Notes: generated by a model not told the origin, from the sequence alone. DNA of 36,455 nt from DAOUET01 sp034430155 (GCA_034430155.1 DAOUET010000099.1:1-36455), one strand, 5' to 3'; positions 16,143-24,433 are shown, counted from the first letter of the stretch. Program-made: numbers and translations.

Positions 16143-17804
16143 ATGGGTAAACCAATAATTATGACAGTCGATGACGAACCTCAAGTGCTCAACGCGATCG
16201 AGCGAGATCTACGCCAACATTTCCACGGGGATTATCGCATCATAAAAGCCGGATCTGGGGCGGAGGCACTGGATGCGGTGCGCAGGTTGAAGCAACGCAA
16301 CGACGCGATTGCGTTATTCTTGGCAGACCAACGTATGCCAGATATCAGTGGAACTGACTTCTTGAAAGATGCAATAAAATTTTATCCAGACGCTCGAAAA
16401 GTACTTTTGACTGCTTATGCGGATACGGAAGCAGCGATTGCCAGCATCAATGCGATTGGCCTGGATTATTACCTGATGAAACCGTGGGATCCACCGGAGC
16501 AAAACCTTTATCCAGTCTTGGATGATTTGTTGAGTGACTGGCAAGCAACGGTTGAACTGCCTTACGATGGCATCCGGGTGGCAGGCACGCTTTGGTCATC
16601 TAGCAGCCATAACGTAAAAGATTTTCTCGCCCGCAATCGCATCCCTTACCAGTGGTTAGATATCGAGAAGGATACCCAAGCCAGGCAATTGGTTGAAACA
16701 GTGGGAGATGAACAAAGACGTCTACCTGTAGTATTTTTTCCGGATGGGTCTTTACTGGTCGAACCGGATAACCGGATGGTGGCTGAGAAAGTTGGACTGC
16801 AAGTTCAGGCGACGCAACCATTTTATGACCTGGTCATTGTAGGAGCCGGGCCAGCGGGTTTGGGGGCAGCGGTATATGGAGCCTCCGAGGGGTTGAAGAC
16901 CATTATGATCGAGCGTGAGGCGACCGGCGGGCAAGCGGGAACCAGTTCGCGCATTGAAAATTATTTAGGTTTCCCGAAAGGATTAAGCGGCGCTGACCTA
17001 GCAAGGCGAGCGACGGCTCAAGCGAGAAGATTGGGCGCCGAGATATTGACTACCCAAGAGGTAGAAAGAGTTTGGGTAGAAGGTTCTTACAAGCACGCAG
17101 TTCTGAAAGATGGTACGGAGCTGGGTTGCCGGGCTCTCATTATAGCTACCGGAGTGACTGTGCGTAAATTAGATGTTCCGGGGATCGATGCGATTTCAGG
17201 GGCGGGGGTTTATTACGGGGCTGCGTTGACTGAGGCTGCCCATTACCGTGACGAACACGTATTTGTGGTAGGGGGAGCCAACTCGGCAGGCCAAGGAGCG
17301 ATGTTCTTTTCACGCTTTGCTAGTAAAGTTAGCATGCTGGTGCGATCTGGCTCATTGGAGAAAGGCATGTCGCAATACCTGGTAGACCAGATCCATGGAA
17401 CGGATAACATCGAAGTCCTGTTGAACACAGAGGTAGAAGAAGTGGGCGGAAAGGACCGGCTTGAGTACATCAAAATTAGGGATAAGGAAAGAGATGTACA
17501 GGAGACAATGGAGACTCCTGCAATGTTTATTTTTGTGGGGGCGATAGCCCATACCGATCTGGTGGCGGATGTGGTGGAGCGCAACCACGCTGGTTTTATC
17601 CTCACCGGTCAAGACCTGTTCCGTGATGGGCAACGTACTAAGAAATGGTCCCTGAAACGAGACCCGTACTTACTCGAGACCAGTATGCCCGGTATTTTCG
17701 CGGCCGGGGATGTCCGTCAAGGGGCGGTCAGACGGGTGGCCTCGGCTGTCGGAGAAGGCGCTATCGCGGTCAGTTTCGTGCACCAGTACCTAAAAACAGT
17801 TTGA
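16143..17804 (+). CDS. Response-regulator receiver fused to thioredoxin-reductase-like flavoprotein
   Basis: 553 residues. Residues 1-130 form a complete receiver: acidic Asp10/Asp11, phospho-acceptor Asp62 (ADQRMPD), Thr90 and Lys113. Residues ~140-222 resemble a glutaredoxin/thioredoxin fold with the cis-Pro region LPVVFF, but WSSSSH (151-156) replaces CxxC. Residues 227-553 form a pyridine-nucleotide flavoprotein: FAD motif GAGPAG (234-239), NAD(P) motif GGANSAG (377-383) and AGDV near 521. The redox CxxC of thioredoxin reductases is absent (YYGAALT instead), and Cys329 is the only cysteine in the protein. It therefore cannot run a normal disulfide relay; it may pass electrons from NAD(P)H to another acceptor. 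AAGGAGA upstream supports the start. Similar fusions occur in Actinobacteria. Confidence 0.9.
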   Translation: MGKPIIMTVDDEPQVLNAIERDLRQHFHGDYRIIKAGSGAEALDAVRRLKQRNDAIALFLADQRMPDISGTDFLKDAIKFYPDARKVLLTAYADTEAAIASINAIGLDYYLMKPWDPPEQNLYPVLDDLLSDWQATVELPYDGIRVAGTLWSSSSHNVKDFLARNRIPYQWLDIEKDTQARQLVETVGDEQRRLPVVFFPDGSLLVEPDNRMVAEKVGLQVQATQPFYDLVIVGAGPAGLGAAVYGASEGLKTIMIEREATGGQAGTSSRIENYLGFPKGLSGADLARRATAQARRLGAEILTTQEVERVWVEGSYKHAVLKDGTELGCRALIIATGVTVRKLDVPGIDAISGAGVYYGAALTEAAHYRDEHVFVVGGANSAGQGAMFFSRFASKVSMLVRSGSLEKGMSQYLVDQIHGTDNIEVLLNTEVEEVGGKDRLEYIKIRDKERDVQETMETPAMFIFVGAIAHTDLVADVVERNHAGFILTGQDLFRDGQRTKKWSLKRDPYLLETSMPGIFAAGDVRQGAVRRVASAVGEGAIAVSFVHQYLKTV

Positions 17805-19186
17805 TGTCCGATTTCTTGAAAAAAGTACCCTTGTTTGCCGATCTTTCCCCGGCGGATTTAGAGCTGCTTGGCGATATGATCGAAGAAATTCACTTACAAG
17901 CAGGCGAACTTCTGTTCGCTGAGGGCAGCGAAGGGGAGATGGCCTATGTGTTAAAGGAAGGCCAGATCGAAATCCTGAAAGATTCTGGCGGCAACGAAGT
18001 GTTACTGGCAGTTCGTGGGCCGGGAGAGGTTATTGGGGAAATGGCCTTACTAGAATCTTACCCGCGTATAGTCAGTGCGCGGGCACAATCTGAGAGCACA
18101 CTACTGGCGATCCATAAGGAGCAGGTAGATCAGTTGTTATCCACCAGCGTATCGGCAGCGCATACTTTATACTGCACGATTGTTGAACGCTGGCGGATTA
18201 CACAGGAGCTATTATTACGGAATGAAAGAATGGCTCAGCTGGGTTCGCTCACGGCTGGGGTTGCTCACGAGCTCAAAAATCCAGCAATCGCAGTCACTAG
18301 AGGCGCCGGGCAGTTAGAAGCCGACCTCGATGATTTTGAAAAAGCTCAAACCAGGGTGAGCCAGTTGGGGCTGAACGATGACCAGAAAGGGATTCTGGTG
18401 GATATAGAAGGGTGCGTTAAAGAAAAAGCGAGGCATCCAACTGGGCTTGACGTCATCACTCGCAGTGACCGCGAAAGAGAGCTGGAGGCTTGGCTTGAAT
18501 CACAAGGAAGGCAGGAATCCTGGGAATCCGCAGCGGTTTTGGTGGACATGGATTTTGGAACGGCAGACCTGACGGCTCTTGAAGAGGATTTCTCTCGGGA
18601 ACAATTAGTCGAAGTGATCGGTTGGTTGAAGAGCGTTTATTCGGTTTCCAATTTACTGAGCGAGGTGCGGCAGGGGGCAGAACGCATTTCTGAAATCGTT
18701 AAGGCGCTTAAGTCCTATTCTTATCAAGGTCAAGCCAGCTTTCAAAGTGTTAATCTGCAGGAAGGCCTGGAGAACACACTGCTCATCCTACGTAGCAAAA
18801 TAAAACCGGGTATTAAAGTTCGGCGGGAATATGCACCAGACCTGGTGGAGATACAGGCTTATGGCAGCGAACTTAACCAGGTGTGGACGAATATCATCGA
18901 TAATGCGGCAGACGCTTTGGACGGCAAAGGCGAGATTATCATCCGCACCCGCCGGAAGGGAAATTGGGCGGAAGTGGAAATAGAGGATAATGGTCCAGGT
19001 ATTGCGGAAGAGGTCCAATCCAAGATTTTTAACCCGTTTTTTACCACAAAACCTGCCGGGAAGGGCACTGGGTTAGGCCTGCAGATCAGCTACAACATCG
19101 TGGTTCACAGGCACCATGGTGATATAAAAGTCTATTCAGAACCCGGACGAACTTGTTTTCAAATCCGACTACCGATCGATCAGTAG
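17804..19186 (+). CDS. cNMP-binding sensor histidine kinase
   Basis: 460 residues without a membrane segment. Residues ~8-125 are a cyclic-nucleotide-binding domain with an intact phosphate-binding cassette (GEMALLESYPR, Glu79 and Arg88). Phospho-acceptor His155 lies in AGVAHELKNP. About 100 extra residues then separate it from the second dimerisation helix (ERISEIVKALKSYS). The C-terminal ATPase domain shows the N-box NIIDNAADAL, G1 DNGPGIA, F-box NPFFTTK and G2 GKGTGLGL. The ATG at 17804 shares one base with the TGA of the receiver-flavoprotein gene, so the pair is translationally coupled and the kinase probably phosphorylates that receiver. The frame is open back to 17645, but that extension lies inside the upstream gene. 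Confidence 0.92.
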   Translation: MSDFLKKVPLFADLSPADLELLGDMIEEIHLQAGELLFAEGSEGEMAYVLKEGQIEILKDSGGNEVLLAVRGPGEVIGEMALLESYPRIVSARAQSESTLLAIHKEQVDQLLSTSVSAAHTLYCTIVERWRITQELLLRNERMAQLGSLTAGVAHELKNPAIAVTRGAGQLEADLDDFEKAQTRVSQLGLNDDQKGILVDIEGCVKEKARHPTGLDVITRSDRERELEAWLESQGRQESWESAAVLVDMDFGTADLTALEEDFSREQLVEVIGWLKSVYSVSNLLSEVRQGAERISEIVKALKSYSYQGQASFQSVNLQEGLENTLLILRSKIKPGIKVRREYAPDLVEIQAYGSELNQVWTNIIDNAADALDGKGEIIIRTRRKGNWAEVEIEDNGPGIAEEVQSKIFNPFFTTKPAGKGTGLGLQISYNIVVHRHHGDIKVYSEPGRTCFQIRLPIDQ

Positions 19187-19261
19187 CGTAAAATTGTTCC
19201 AAGGGAAACCCAGCCGGACGAGGAACAACGGGCTTCTCGCCAGAGGATAGTCAGATATTAT

Positions 19262-19960
19262 TTAATAAACTTGGCTATGGGGGGTGATTGAATCGGCGGC
19301 GCGCCTCAAAGCGGCGATGTTCTCTGCCGGGCTGGCTTGCTGATTATAAATGGCTGAACCAACTACCAATACGTTAGCGCCGGCTTGAACAATCTCGTCA
19401 GCATTATTGGTTTTAATACCACCATCCACGGCAAGCTCGACCTCCTGCAAGCCCCGCTCATCCAACATATGGCGCAAACGGGCTATCTTTGAGGTGCTGC
19501 TGGGGATATATGATTGGCCTCCGAATCCAGGATTGACGGACATAATCAGGACCCGATCTATGGAGGGCAGGATCTCTTCCAGGGTAACCAGAGAGGTGGC
19601 CGGGTTGAGGGTGACTCCGGGAGATACGCCCAGCTCCTGAATCTGCTGGATGGTGCGATGAAGGTGGGGACAAGTTTCCACATGGACGGTTATGATGTCT
19701 GAACCCGCCAGAGCAAACTCGTTGAGGAGTCTTTCTGGTTTTTCAATCATCAAGTGAACATCCAGCGGAATGTTAGCAGCCAGGGCAATCGGTTTTATGG
19801 CGGAAACGATCAAGGGTCCAACCGTCATGTTGGGCACGAAATGACCGTCCATAATATCGACATGAATGTAATCTATGCCAGCGTTGATGGCTTCTTGCAC
19901 CTGCCTTCCCAAATGGGCGAAATCAGACGAAAGGATAGAAGAGGCGATTTTCACTGTCAT
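19262..19960 (-). CDS. rpe: Ribulose-phosphate 3-epimerase
   Basis: 232 residues, a complete TIM-barrel epimerase interconverting ribulose-5-phosphate and xylulose-5-phosphate. Metal-ligand and catalytic motifs are ASILSSDF, HVDIMDGHFVPN, DVHLMIEKP, MSVNPGFGGQ and ELAVDGGI. The gene begins inside the stop codon of rpiA (ATGA overlap of 4 bp), so the two pentose-phosphate enzymes are translated together. No fused domain and normal length. Confidence 0.96.
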   Translation of the reverse strand: MTVKIASSILSSDFAHLGRQVQEAINAGIDYIHVDIMDGHFVPNMTVGPLIVSAIKPIALAANIPLDVHLMIEKPERLLNEFALAGSDIITVHVETCPHLHRTIQQIQELGVSPGVTLNPATSLVTLEEILPSIDRVLIMSVNPGFGGQSYIPSSTSKIARLRHMLDERGLQEVELAVDGGIKTNNADEIVQAGANVLVVGSAIYNQQASPAENIAALRRAADSITPHSQVY

Positions 19961-20643
19961 TTCTCTCGCTCCAAAACCCGGATACCTTTGTGACCAGCAA
20001 CAACCACTTCGGTAGCCATCCCCAAGAACAGTCCATGTTCGACGATGCCAGGCCGGTCTGCTAAGACACGAGCCAGTGCAGCTAAATCAGGAATGCCAGA
20101 GTCAAACCAGCAGCGCACCAGGAAGTTGCCATTATCGGTAACTACCGGGGATCCAGCCGACTCCAGCCATAATTCAGCCCGGCAACCAAGGGAATTCAAC
20201 CAATTGACGTGACTGGCGGCTTCGAATTTGACGATCTCCACTGGCAAGGGTACCTGGTCGCCCAGGTAAGGCGCCAGTTTTGACTCGTCGACAATAACTA
20301 CGAACCGTCTGGTATGGATTTCGATGATCTTCTCGCGTAATAAAGCGCGGCCCAATCCTTTGATCAGGTTTAATTGCGGGTCGACCTGGTCGGCACCATC
20401 AACAAATATATCGAGGCTAGGATGGTCGTCCAGGTTAGTAAGGGGTATGCCGAAGGAGCGAGCCTGAGAAGCGGTCTTCTCGGAGGTGGGTACAGCCAGG
20501 ATGTTTTTAAGGTCACCTTTCTGGTAGCGCTCACCCACCATTTCGATAAAAAATTGGGTCGTGGAACCACTGCCCAAACCTAAAACCATGCCATCCTGAA
20601 CATACTTCAGGGTAAAACTAGCAGCTTGTTGTTTGAGATTCAT
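19957..20643 (-). CDS. rpiA: Ribose-5-phosphate isomerase A
   Basis: 228 residues. Phosphate-binding LGLGSGSTTQFFIE, catalytic VDGADQVD (Asp pair) and KGLGRALLREKI identify RpiA, which interconverts ribose-5-phosphate and ribulose-5-phosphate. The frame is open to 20724, but RpiA proteins begin with a helix like MNLKQQAA, so the ATG at 20643 is used although its ribosome site is weak. On the minus strand TAAAAT (20668-20663) with TTGGCG 19 bp further upstream is a poor candidate promoter. rpe follows with a 4-bp overlap. Confidence 0.94.
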   Translation of the reverse strand: MNLKQQAASFTLKYVQDGMVLGLGSGSTTQFFIEMVGERYQKGDLKNILAVPTSEKTASQARSFGIPLTNLDDHPSLDIFVDGADQVDPQLNLIKGLGRALLREKIIEIHTRRFVVIVDESKLAPYLGDQVPLPVEIVKFEAASHVNWLNSLGCRAELWLESAGSPVVTDNGNFLVRCWFDSGIPDLAALARVLADRPGIVEHGLFLGMATEVVVAGHKGIRVLEREK

Positions 20644-20881
20644 GATTGCACCAGTTTTACCACATTTTATGACCTTAATTGCAATTAGCGCCAAGACGAT
20701 TGCGACCTGCCGAGATACACACACAAAATTGGTATTCGGGAGAATAGCGCTACTTGTGAGTCAAACCCTCACTTTTTATCCTCAGGTGATTCAAACTGGA
20801 GGCGAGCTGTCAAGCCAGACAAGCTCTTCAACTTCGTAACTCCTAAAAAGAATAATGTTAAGAAATTGAGCAACGAGTCAT

Positions 20882-20910
20882 TTGCTGTTTTAAAAGATCG
20901 CGTGTATAAT
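20882..20910 (+). promoter_or_regulatory. Sigma70-type promoter of the OmpR-family regulator
   Basis: TTGCTG (20882-20887), exactly 17 bp, then TATAAT (20905-20910). Transcription would start near 20917 and give a leader of about 78 nt that contains an imperfect inverted repeat (20926-20945) and a strong Shine-Dalgarno site at 20943-20949. Confidence 0.7.
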
Positions 20911-20964
20911 ATTTGCATCATTATTCTTGATCCATTAATATCAAGGAGGGGAGCAACTCTGGGG

Positions 20965-20994
20965 TTGTTTTTGGATTATAGGGTTGAGCGGTAA
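20965..20994 (+). CDS. Possible 9-codon leader peptide
   Basis: TTG at 20965 opens nine codons (M-F-L-D-Y-R-V-E-R) ending in TAA at 20992-20994, which abuts the ATG of the regulator. The only strong ribosome site in the leader, AAGGAGG at 20943-20949, is 15 nt before this TTG and 45 nt before the regulator start, so translation of the regulator may depend on reinitiation. The spacing is long and the start is not ATG, so this is tentative. Confidence 0.25.
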   Translation: MFLDYRVER

Positions 20995-21651
20995 ATGAAA
21001 GCAAAGATCCTTTGGATAGAAGGGAAACGGGCTGAAAGCCCGTCTTTTGTACCAGGATTACGGAAGAAGGATTATGCGGTCGAGACTGCGCCAACGGGCA
21101 AGGCAGCCTTGGCGCAGCTAAAGGGCGATGATCCTGACCTGGTAGTGGTTAACGCGGCCTCTTTGAGGACCAGCGGGAAACGGATATGCCAGTCGTTAAC
21201 CAACAACACAGATAATTTACCGATCATCTTGATTGCATGTCCGGATTATCCGGTCTACAACGATGTAGCAGCCGATGTCGTCCTCAATTTACCCTTTACC
21301 ATGCGGAAGCTGGTTAACAGGATCCAGGATCTCTTACCAGCAGAGGGGGGAGAAAGCATACAAACCGGATCTATCAGATTAGACTTGGAACGTAATATGG
21401 TGCGGAGCAAAAGCAAAGAGTCGCCCCTCACTCCCAGGTTGGTACATTTACTTAAGGTCTTGATGGAACGGGCAGGAGAGGTAGTGGCGCGGGATGACTT
21501 GTTTCGAAAAGTATGGAGAACCGAATACATCGGAGATACGCGCACCCTGGACGTGCATATCAGCTGGTTGCGACGGGCGATCGAGGAAGATCCTCGCAAC
21601 CCGCGACTATTGAAGACTATCCGAGGAGTAGGCTATCGCCTGGATGTTTAG
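20995..21651 (+). CDS. Atypical OmpR/PhoB-family response regulator with degenerate receiver
   Basis: 218 residues. The C-terminal part (~125-217) is a clear winged-helix DNA-binding domain (LTPRLVHLLKVLMERAGEVVARDDL, DTRTLDVHISWLRRAI, IRGVGYRL). The N-terminal part has receiver topology but not its chemistry: the acidic pair is replaced (ILWIEGKR), the phospho-acceptor Asp is Asn53 (LVVVNAASLR), the Thr/Ser position is Ala/Cys (ILIACPD) and the conserved Lys before Pro-Phe is Leu (LNLPF). It probably works without phosphorylation, by ligand, dimer or dose control. No kinase gene is adjacent. An in-frame TAA touches the ATG, so the start is fixed at or after 20995. Confidence 0.88.
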   Translation: MKAKILWIEGKRAESPSFVPGLRKKDYAVETAPTGKAALAQLKGDDPDLVVVNAASLRTSGKRICQSLTNNTDNLPIILIACPDYPVYNDVAADVVLNLPFTMRKLVNRIQDLLPAEGGESIQTGSIRLDLERNMVRSKSKESPLTPRLVHLLKVLMERAGEVVARDDLFRKVWRTEYIGDTRTLDVHISWLRRAIEEDPRNPRLLKTIRGVGYRLDV

Positions 21652-21673
21652 GGGGTAATTAAGCCCTTTTGAA

Positions 21674-22954
21674 TCAAGGGATGATAAATTGGGTACGTTC
21701 GCCGTTCAAATCTAAGAAACGAGCACAAACCGGATTTTCCCCAACCGTATCGGGCAAGGAAAGCTGATCTGGAATGTCCTGTTCGTGGCGCGGGCGGATG
21801 GCCTGGGCAGCACTTCGAAAGGTTTGCCCATCCCAATCGGGATCAACCTCCCAATATTCCAGCTGTCGCAACCAATCCGGATCGGGTAAGAAAAGCGCCT
21901 GAACGCCTGGTGGGTTTGAGACAATTTGGGGGTGGATTGGCTCCCTAAGGCTTTTGCCGCCATGCAGCTCCCGCTCGGGAATCTGCTCACCCTTTTCTCT
22001 GGAAAGAGAAAAGGGGCTTGACGGGAGGCTAACCAGCCTCGTATGGGTGGTATATACGGCGCGCCAAATTTTATCGTTGGCGATAAATCTGCGACCCAAT
22101 CGAGCAGCGACCATGGGAGTGGTACCCGATCCGCAGAAAAAATCGGCGACCAAGTCTTGCGGGTTGGAGGAGGCCAGGATGAGGCGTTCCAACAAAGCTT
22201 CGGGTTTCTGAGTGGGGTAACCAGTACGCTCATTGTGAAGGCGAGCGACCACAGGAAAGTACCACCAGTCCTCGGGTACTTTTCCACGTTTGAGGTCGGG
22301 GACCTTTCCAAAGCCAGCTTTAGGAGATGACTGGAAAGTTTTGACGGTATTCGGGTTGTATGGCTGGCGCACTTCGTCCACATTAAAGGTGTAGTCGTCG
22401 CTTTTGGTGTAGACCAGAATTGTGTCATGCTTACGATTAAATGCGCTCCGTATGGGGCTAGGACCGTGATACACCCAAACGATTTCGTTGATCAAGCGGT
22501 CAGAGCCGAAGATTTCATCCAGCAGGAGGCGGGCGTATGCATTGGCATGCCAATCAAGATGTAGATAAAGGGTTCCATTGGAGGCCAAGAGGCGATGCAT
22601 GAGCTGTAAGCGAGGATAAAGCATATCCAGGTAGGATTCGATGTCTGGCCATTGGTCAGGATAGCCCTCTGCTAGCTGCCACTCTTGGGGACGGCGAGAA
22701 TCCTCCCCTCTGCCTATCCTGGCTGGGTAACGGCGGTTAGTGAAGAAAGGCGGGTCGGCATAAATCAGGTTAATGCGCCCCTGGTAATCGGACAGCAAGG
22801 CAGACATTACTTTGAGGTTATCCCCCAAAATGAGACGGTTTTCGGGAATGACGTCTGGATAACCAGCGCCCTGGGGGTAGATGAAACTATCAATCTCCAG
22901 GGCGGAGGGGGTGGGTTGGAGAGGGGTTTTAGAAGCCCAATTTAATGAGGGCAT
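21674..22954 (-). CDS. Site-specific DNA methyltransferase, beta-class (N4-cytosine/N6-adenine)
   Basis: About 426 residues. Catalytic motif IV DPPF (near residue 67) precedes the AdoMet-binding motif I FFCGSGTT (near 260), the order of beta-class amino-methyltransferases such as type III Mod and many solitary enzymes. TGYPTQKPEALLERLI just before motif I is also typical. No restriction endonuclease or helicase subunit is next to it, so it looks like an orphan enzyme. The last ~110 residues are less conserved and may hold target recognition. A GTG at 22960 is an alternative start; neither has a clear ribosome site. It ends 22 bp from the convergent regulator gene. Confidence 0.85.
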   Translation of the reverse strand: MPSLNWASKTPLQPTPSALEIDSFIYPQGAGYPDVIPENRLILGDNLKVMSALLSDYQGRINLIYADPPFFTNRRYPARIGRGEDSRRPQEWQLAEGYPDQWPDIESYLDMLYPRLQLMHRLLASNGTLYLHLDWHANAYARLLLDEIFGSDRLINEIVWVYHGPSPIRSAFNRKHDTILVYTKSDDYTFNVDEVRQPYNPNTVKTFQSSPKAGFGKVPDLKRGKVPEDWWYFPVVARLHNERTGYPTQKPEALLERLILASSNPQDLVADFFCGSGTTPMVAARLGRRFIANDKIWRAVYTTHTRLVSLPSSPFSLSREKGEQIPERELHGGKSLREPIHPQIVSNPPGVQALFLPDPDWLRQLEYWEVDPDWDGQTFRSAAQAIRPRHEQDIPDQLSLPDTVGENPVCARFLDLNGERTQFIIP

Positions 22955-22990
22955 GGTCACGAGGACGAACGACTTGTGCCCAGCCTATCA

Positions 22991-24352
22991 TCAGCTGGGC
23001 AGGGATTCTTGAGCAGCGTGCGTGGTTTCCATATTCTTAGAAAAACGAGATTCGAGCAAATCTTGCAAGGTGGGTTGGCCGATTTCCTGGAGCTCGTACC
23101 GGACGCGTTGGGAGGGTTTGTTGATCTCTATGAGGCGGGTGAGATCGATGGGAGTGGCGATTAAAACCAGGTCGGCCTGGGTCTGATTGATGGTCTGTTG
23201 GAGTTCGTGCATTTGACCTTCGCCATATCCCATGGCAGGTAACACCGCTCCAGTCGTTGGGTACTTGGCGTAGGTGGCTTTGATGGAACCGACCGCGTAG
23301 GGTCGCGGGTCCACAATTTGGCTGGCGCCGAAGCGACGAGCAGCGACCCAACCGGCGCCATAGGCCATCTCACCATGGGTGAGGGTGGGACCGTCTTCGA
23401 TCACCAGGACGCGCTTATCGCGGATGGCAGACGGATCTTTAACAAAGAGAGGCGAAGCGGCTTCAATGACGACCGCGGCGGGATTGAGCTGATAGAGGTT
23501 TTGGCGCACAGCGATGACATTCTCAGCTGAGGCTGTGTCGACCTTATTAATGACAAAGACATCCGCGGCGCGAGCGTTGGCTTCACCGGGGTGGTAGGAC
23601 ATCTCGTGGCCAGGGCGATGGGGATCGGCAACAACTATGAGCAGGTCAGGCACGAAGAAAGGCAGGTCATTATTGCCGCCATCCCACAGGATGAAATCAA
23701 CTTCCTGCTCAGCCTGTCGCAGGATTCGTTCGTAATCCACGCCAGCGTATACAATCAGGCCATTATCGAGATGGGGTTCGTACTCCTCGCGCTCTTCGAT
23801 GGTGCAATCATATTTATCCAGGTCGGTATAGTTTGCATAGCGCTGAACGGCTTGGGAGGCAAGGTCGCCATAGGGCATAGGATGACGGATGACTGCAAGA
23901 CGGTAACCCATGTCACGCAGGATTAAAGAAACGCGCCGGGAAGTCTGGCTTTTGCCAGACCCAGTGCGTACGGCGCATACGGCTACGACCGGTTTGGTGG
24001 ATTTCAATTGAGTGGTGTGGAGGCCCATCAAACGGAAGTCTGCCCCGGCGGCAAGCACGATGGAGGCTTTGTGCATGACATACTGATGAGTCACGTCGCT
24101 GTAAGCGAAAATGACCTGATCGATGCCCTTTTCACGGATCAGGCTGACCAGGTCACTCTCAGGATAAATCGGTACGCCCTGCGGGTAACGGGAACCGGCA
24201 AGTGCGGGAGGATAAACACGCCCTTCGATGTTAGGGATTTGGGTGGCGGTGAAGGCTACTACTTCATAATCAGGATTGTCACGAAAATAAACATTAAAGT
24301 TGTGAAAGTCGCGCCCGGCGGCGCCCATAATTAGGGTACGGATTGGTGACAT
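22991..24352 (-). CDS. Predicted GTPase of the cyclic 2,3-diphosphoglycerate synthetase-like family (COG2403)
   Basis: 453 residues. The N-terminus has a Rossmann-like opening (IMGAAGRDFHNFNVYFRD), and a P-loop AVRTGSGKS lies near 127-135. Further on are DFILWDGGNNDLPF (Walker B-like), VFVINKVDT (NKxD guanine-specificity motif) and VIEDGPTLTHGEM. This layout is that of COG2403, whose archaeal member makes cyclic 2,3-diphosphoglycerate, a thermoprotectant. In bacteria the function is uncertain, and GTPase-like motifs are all that is certain here. AAGGAG about 12 bases upstream supports the ATG. The methyltransferase follows with a 36-bp gap, so co-transcription is possible. Confidence 0.8.
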   Translation of the reverse strand: MSPIRTLIMGAAGRDFHNFNVYFRDNPDYEVVAFTATQIPNIEGRVYPPALAGSRYPQGVPIYPESDLVSLIREKGIDQVIFAYSDVTHQYVMHKASIVLAAGADFRLMGLHTTQLKSTKPVVAVCAVRTGSGKSQTSRRVSLILRDMGYRLAVIRHPMPYGDLASQAVQRYANYTDLDKYDCTIEEREEYEPHLDNGLIVYAGVDYERILRQAEQEVDFILWDGGNNDLPFFVPDLLIVVADPHRPGHEMSYHPGEANARAADVFVINKVDTASAENVIAVRQNLYQLNPAAVVIEAASPLFVKDPSAIRDKRVLVIEDGPTLTHGEMAYGAGWVAARRFGASQIVDPRPYAVGSIKATYAKYPTTGAVLPAMGYGEGQMHELQQTINQTQADLVLIATPIDLTRLIEINKPSQRVRYELQEIGQPTLQDLLESRFSKNMETTHAAQESLPS

Positions 24353-24433
24353 GAGGCGAAATTGCTCCTTTGTAATGTGATGTAGTCAGAGATAAGGGAA
24401 TGGGGATCCAAAATAGACTGAACTCCTTCTATC

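Noticed and set aside
16143..17804. Annotation as a thioredoxin reductase
   Set aside because: Both CxxC sites are missing and there is only one cysteine; kept as thioredoxin-reductase-like flavoprotein.
19194..19228. TTGTTCC / GGAACAA repeat between the kinase and rpe
   Set aside because: Short stem with a 21-nt loop and no T-tract; not supportable as a terminator.
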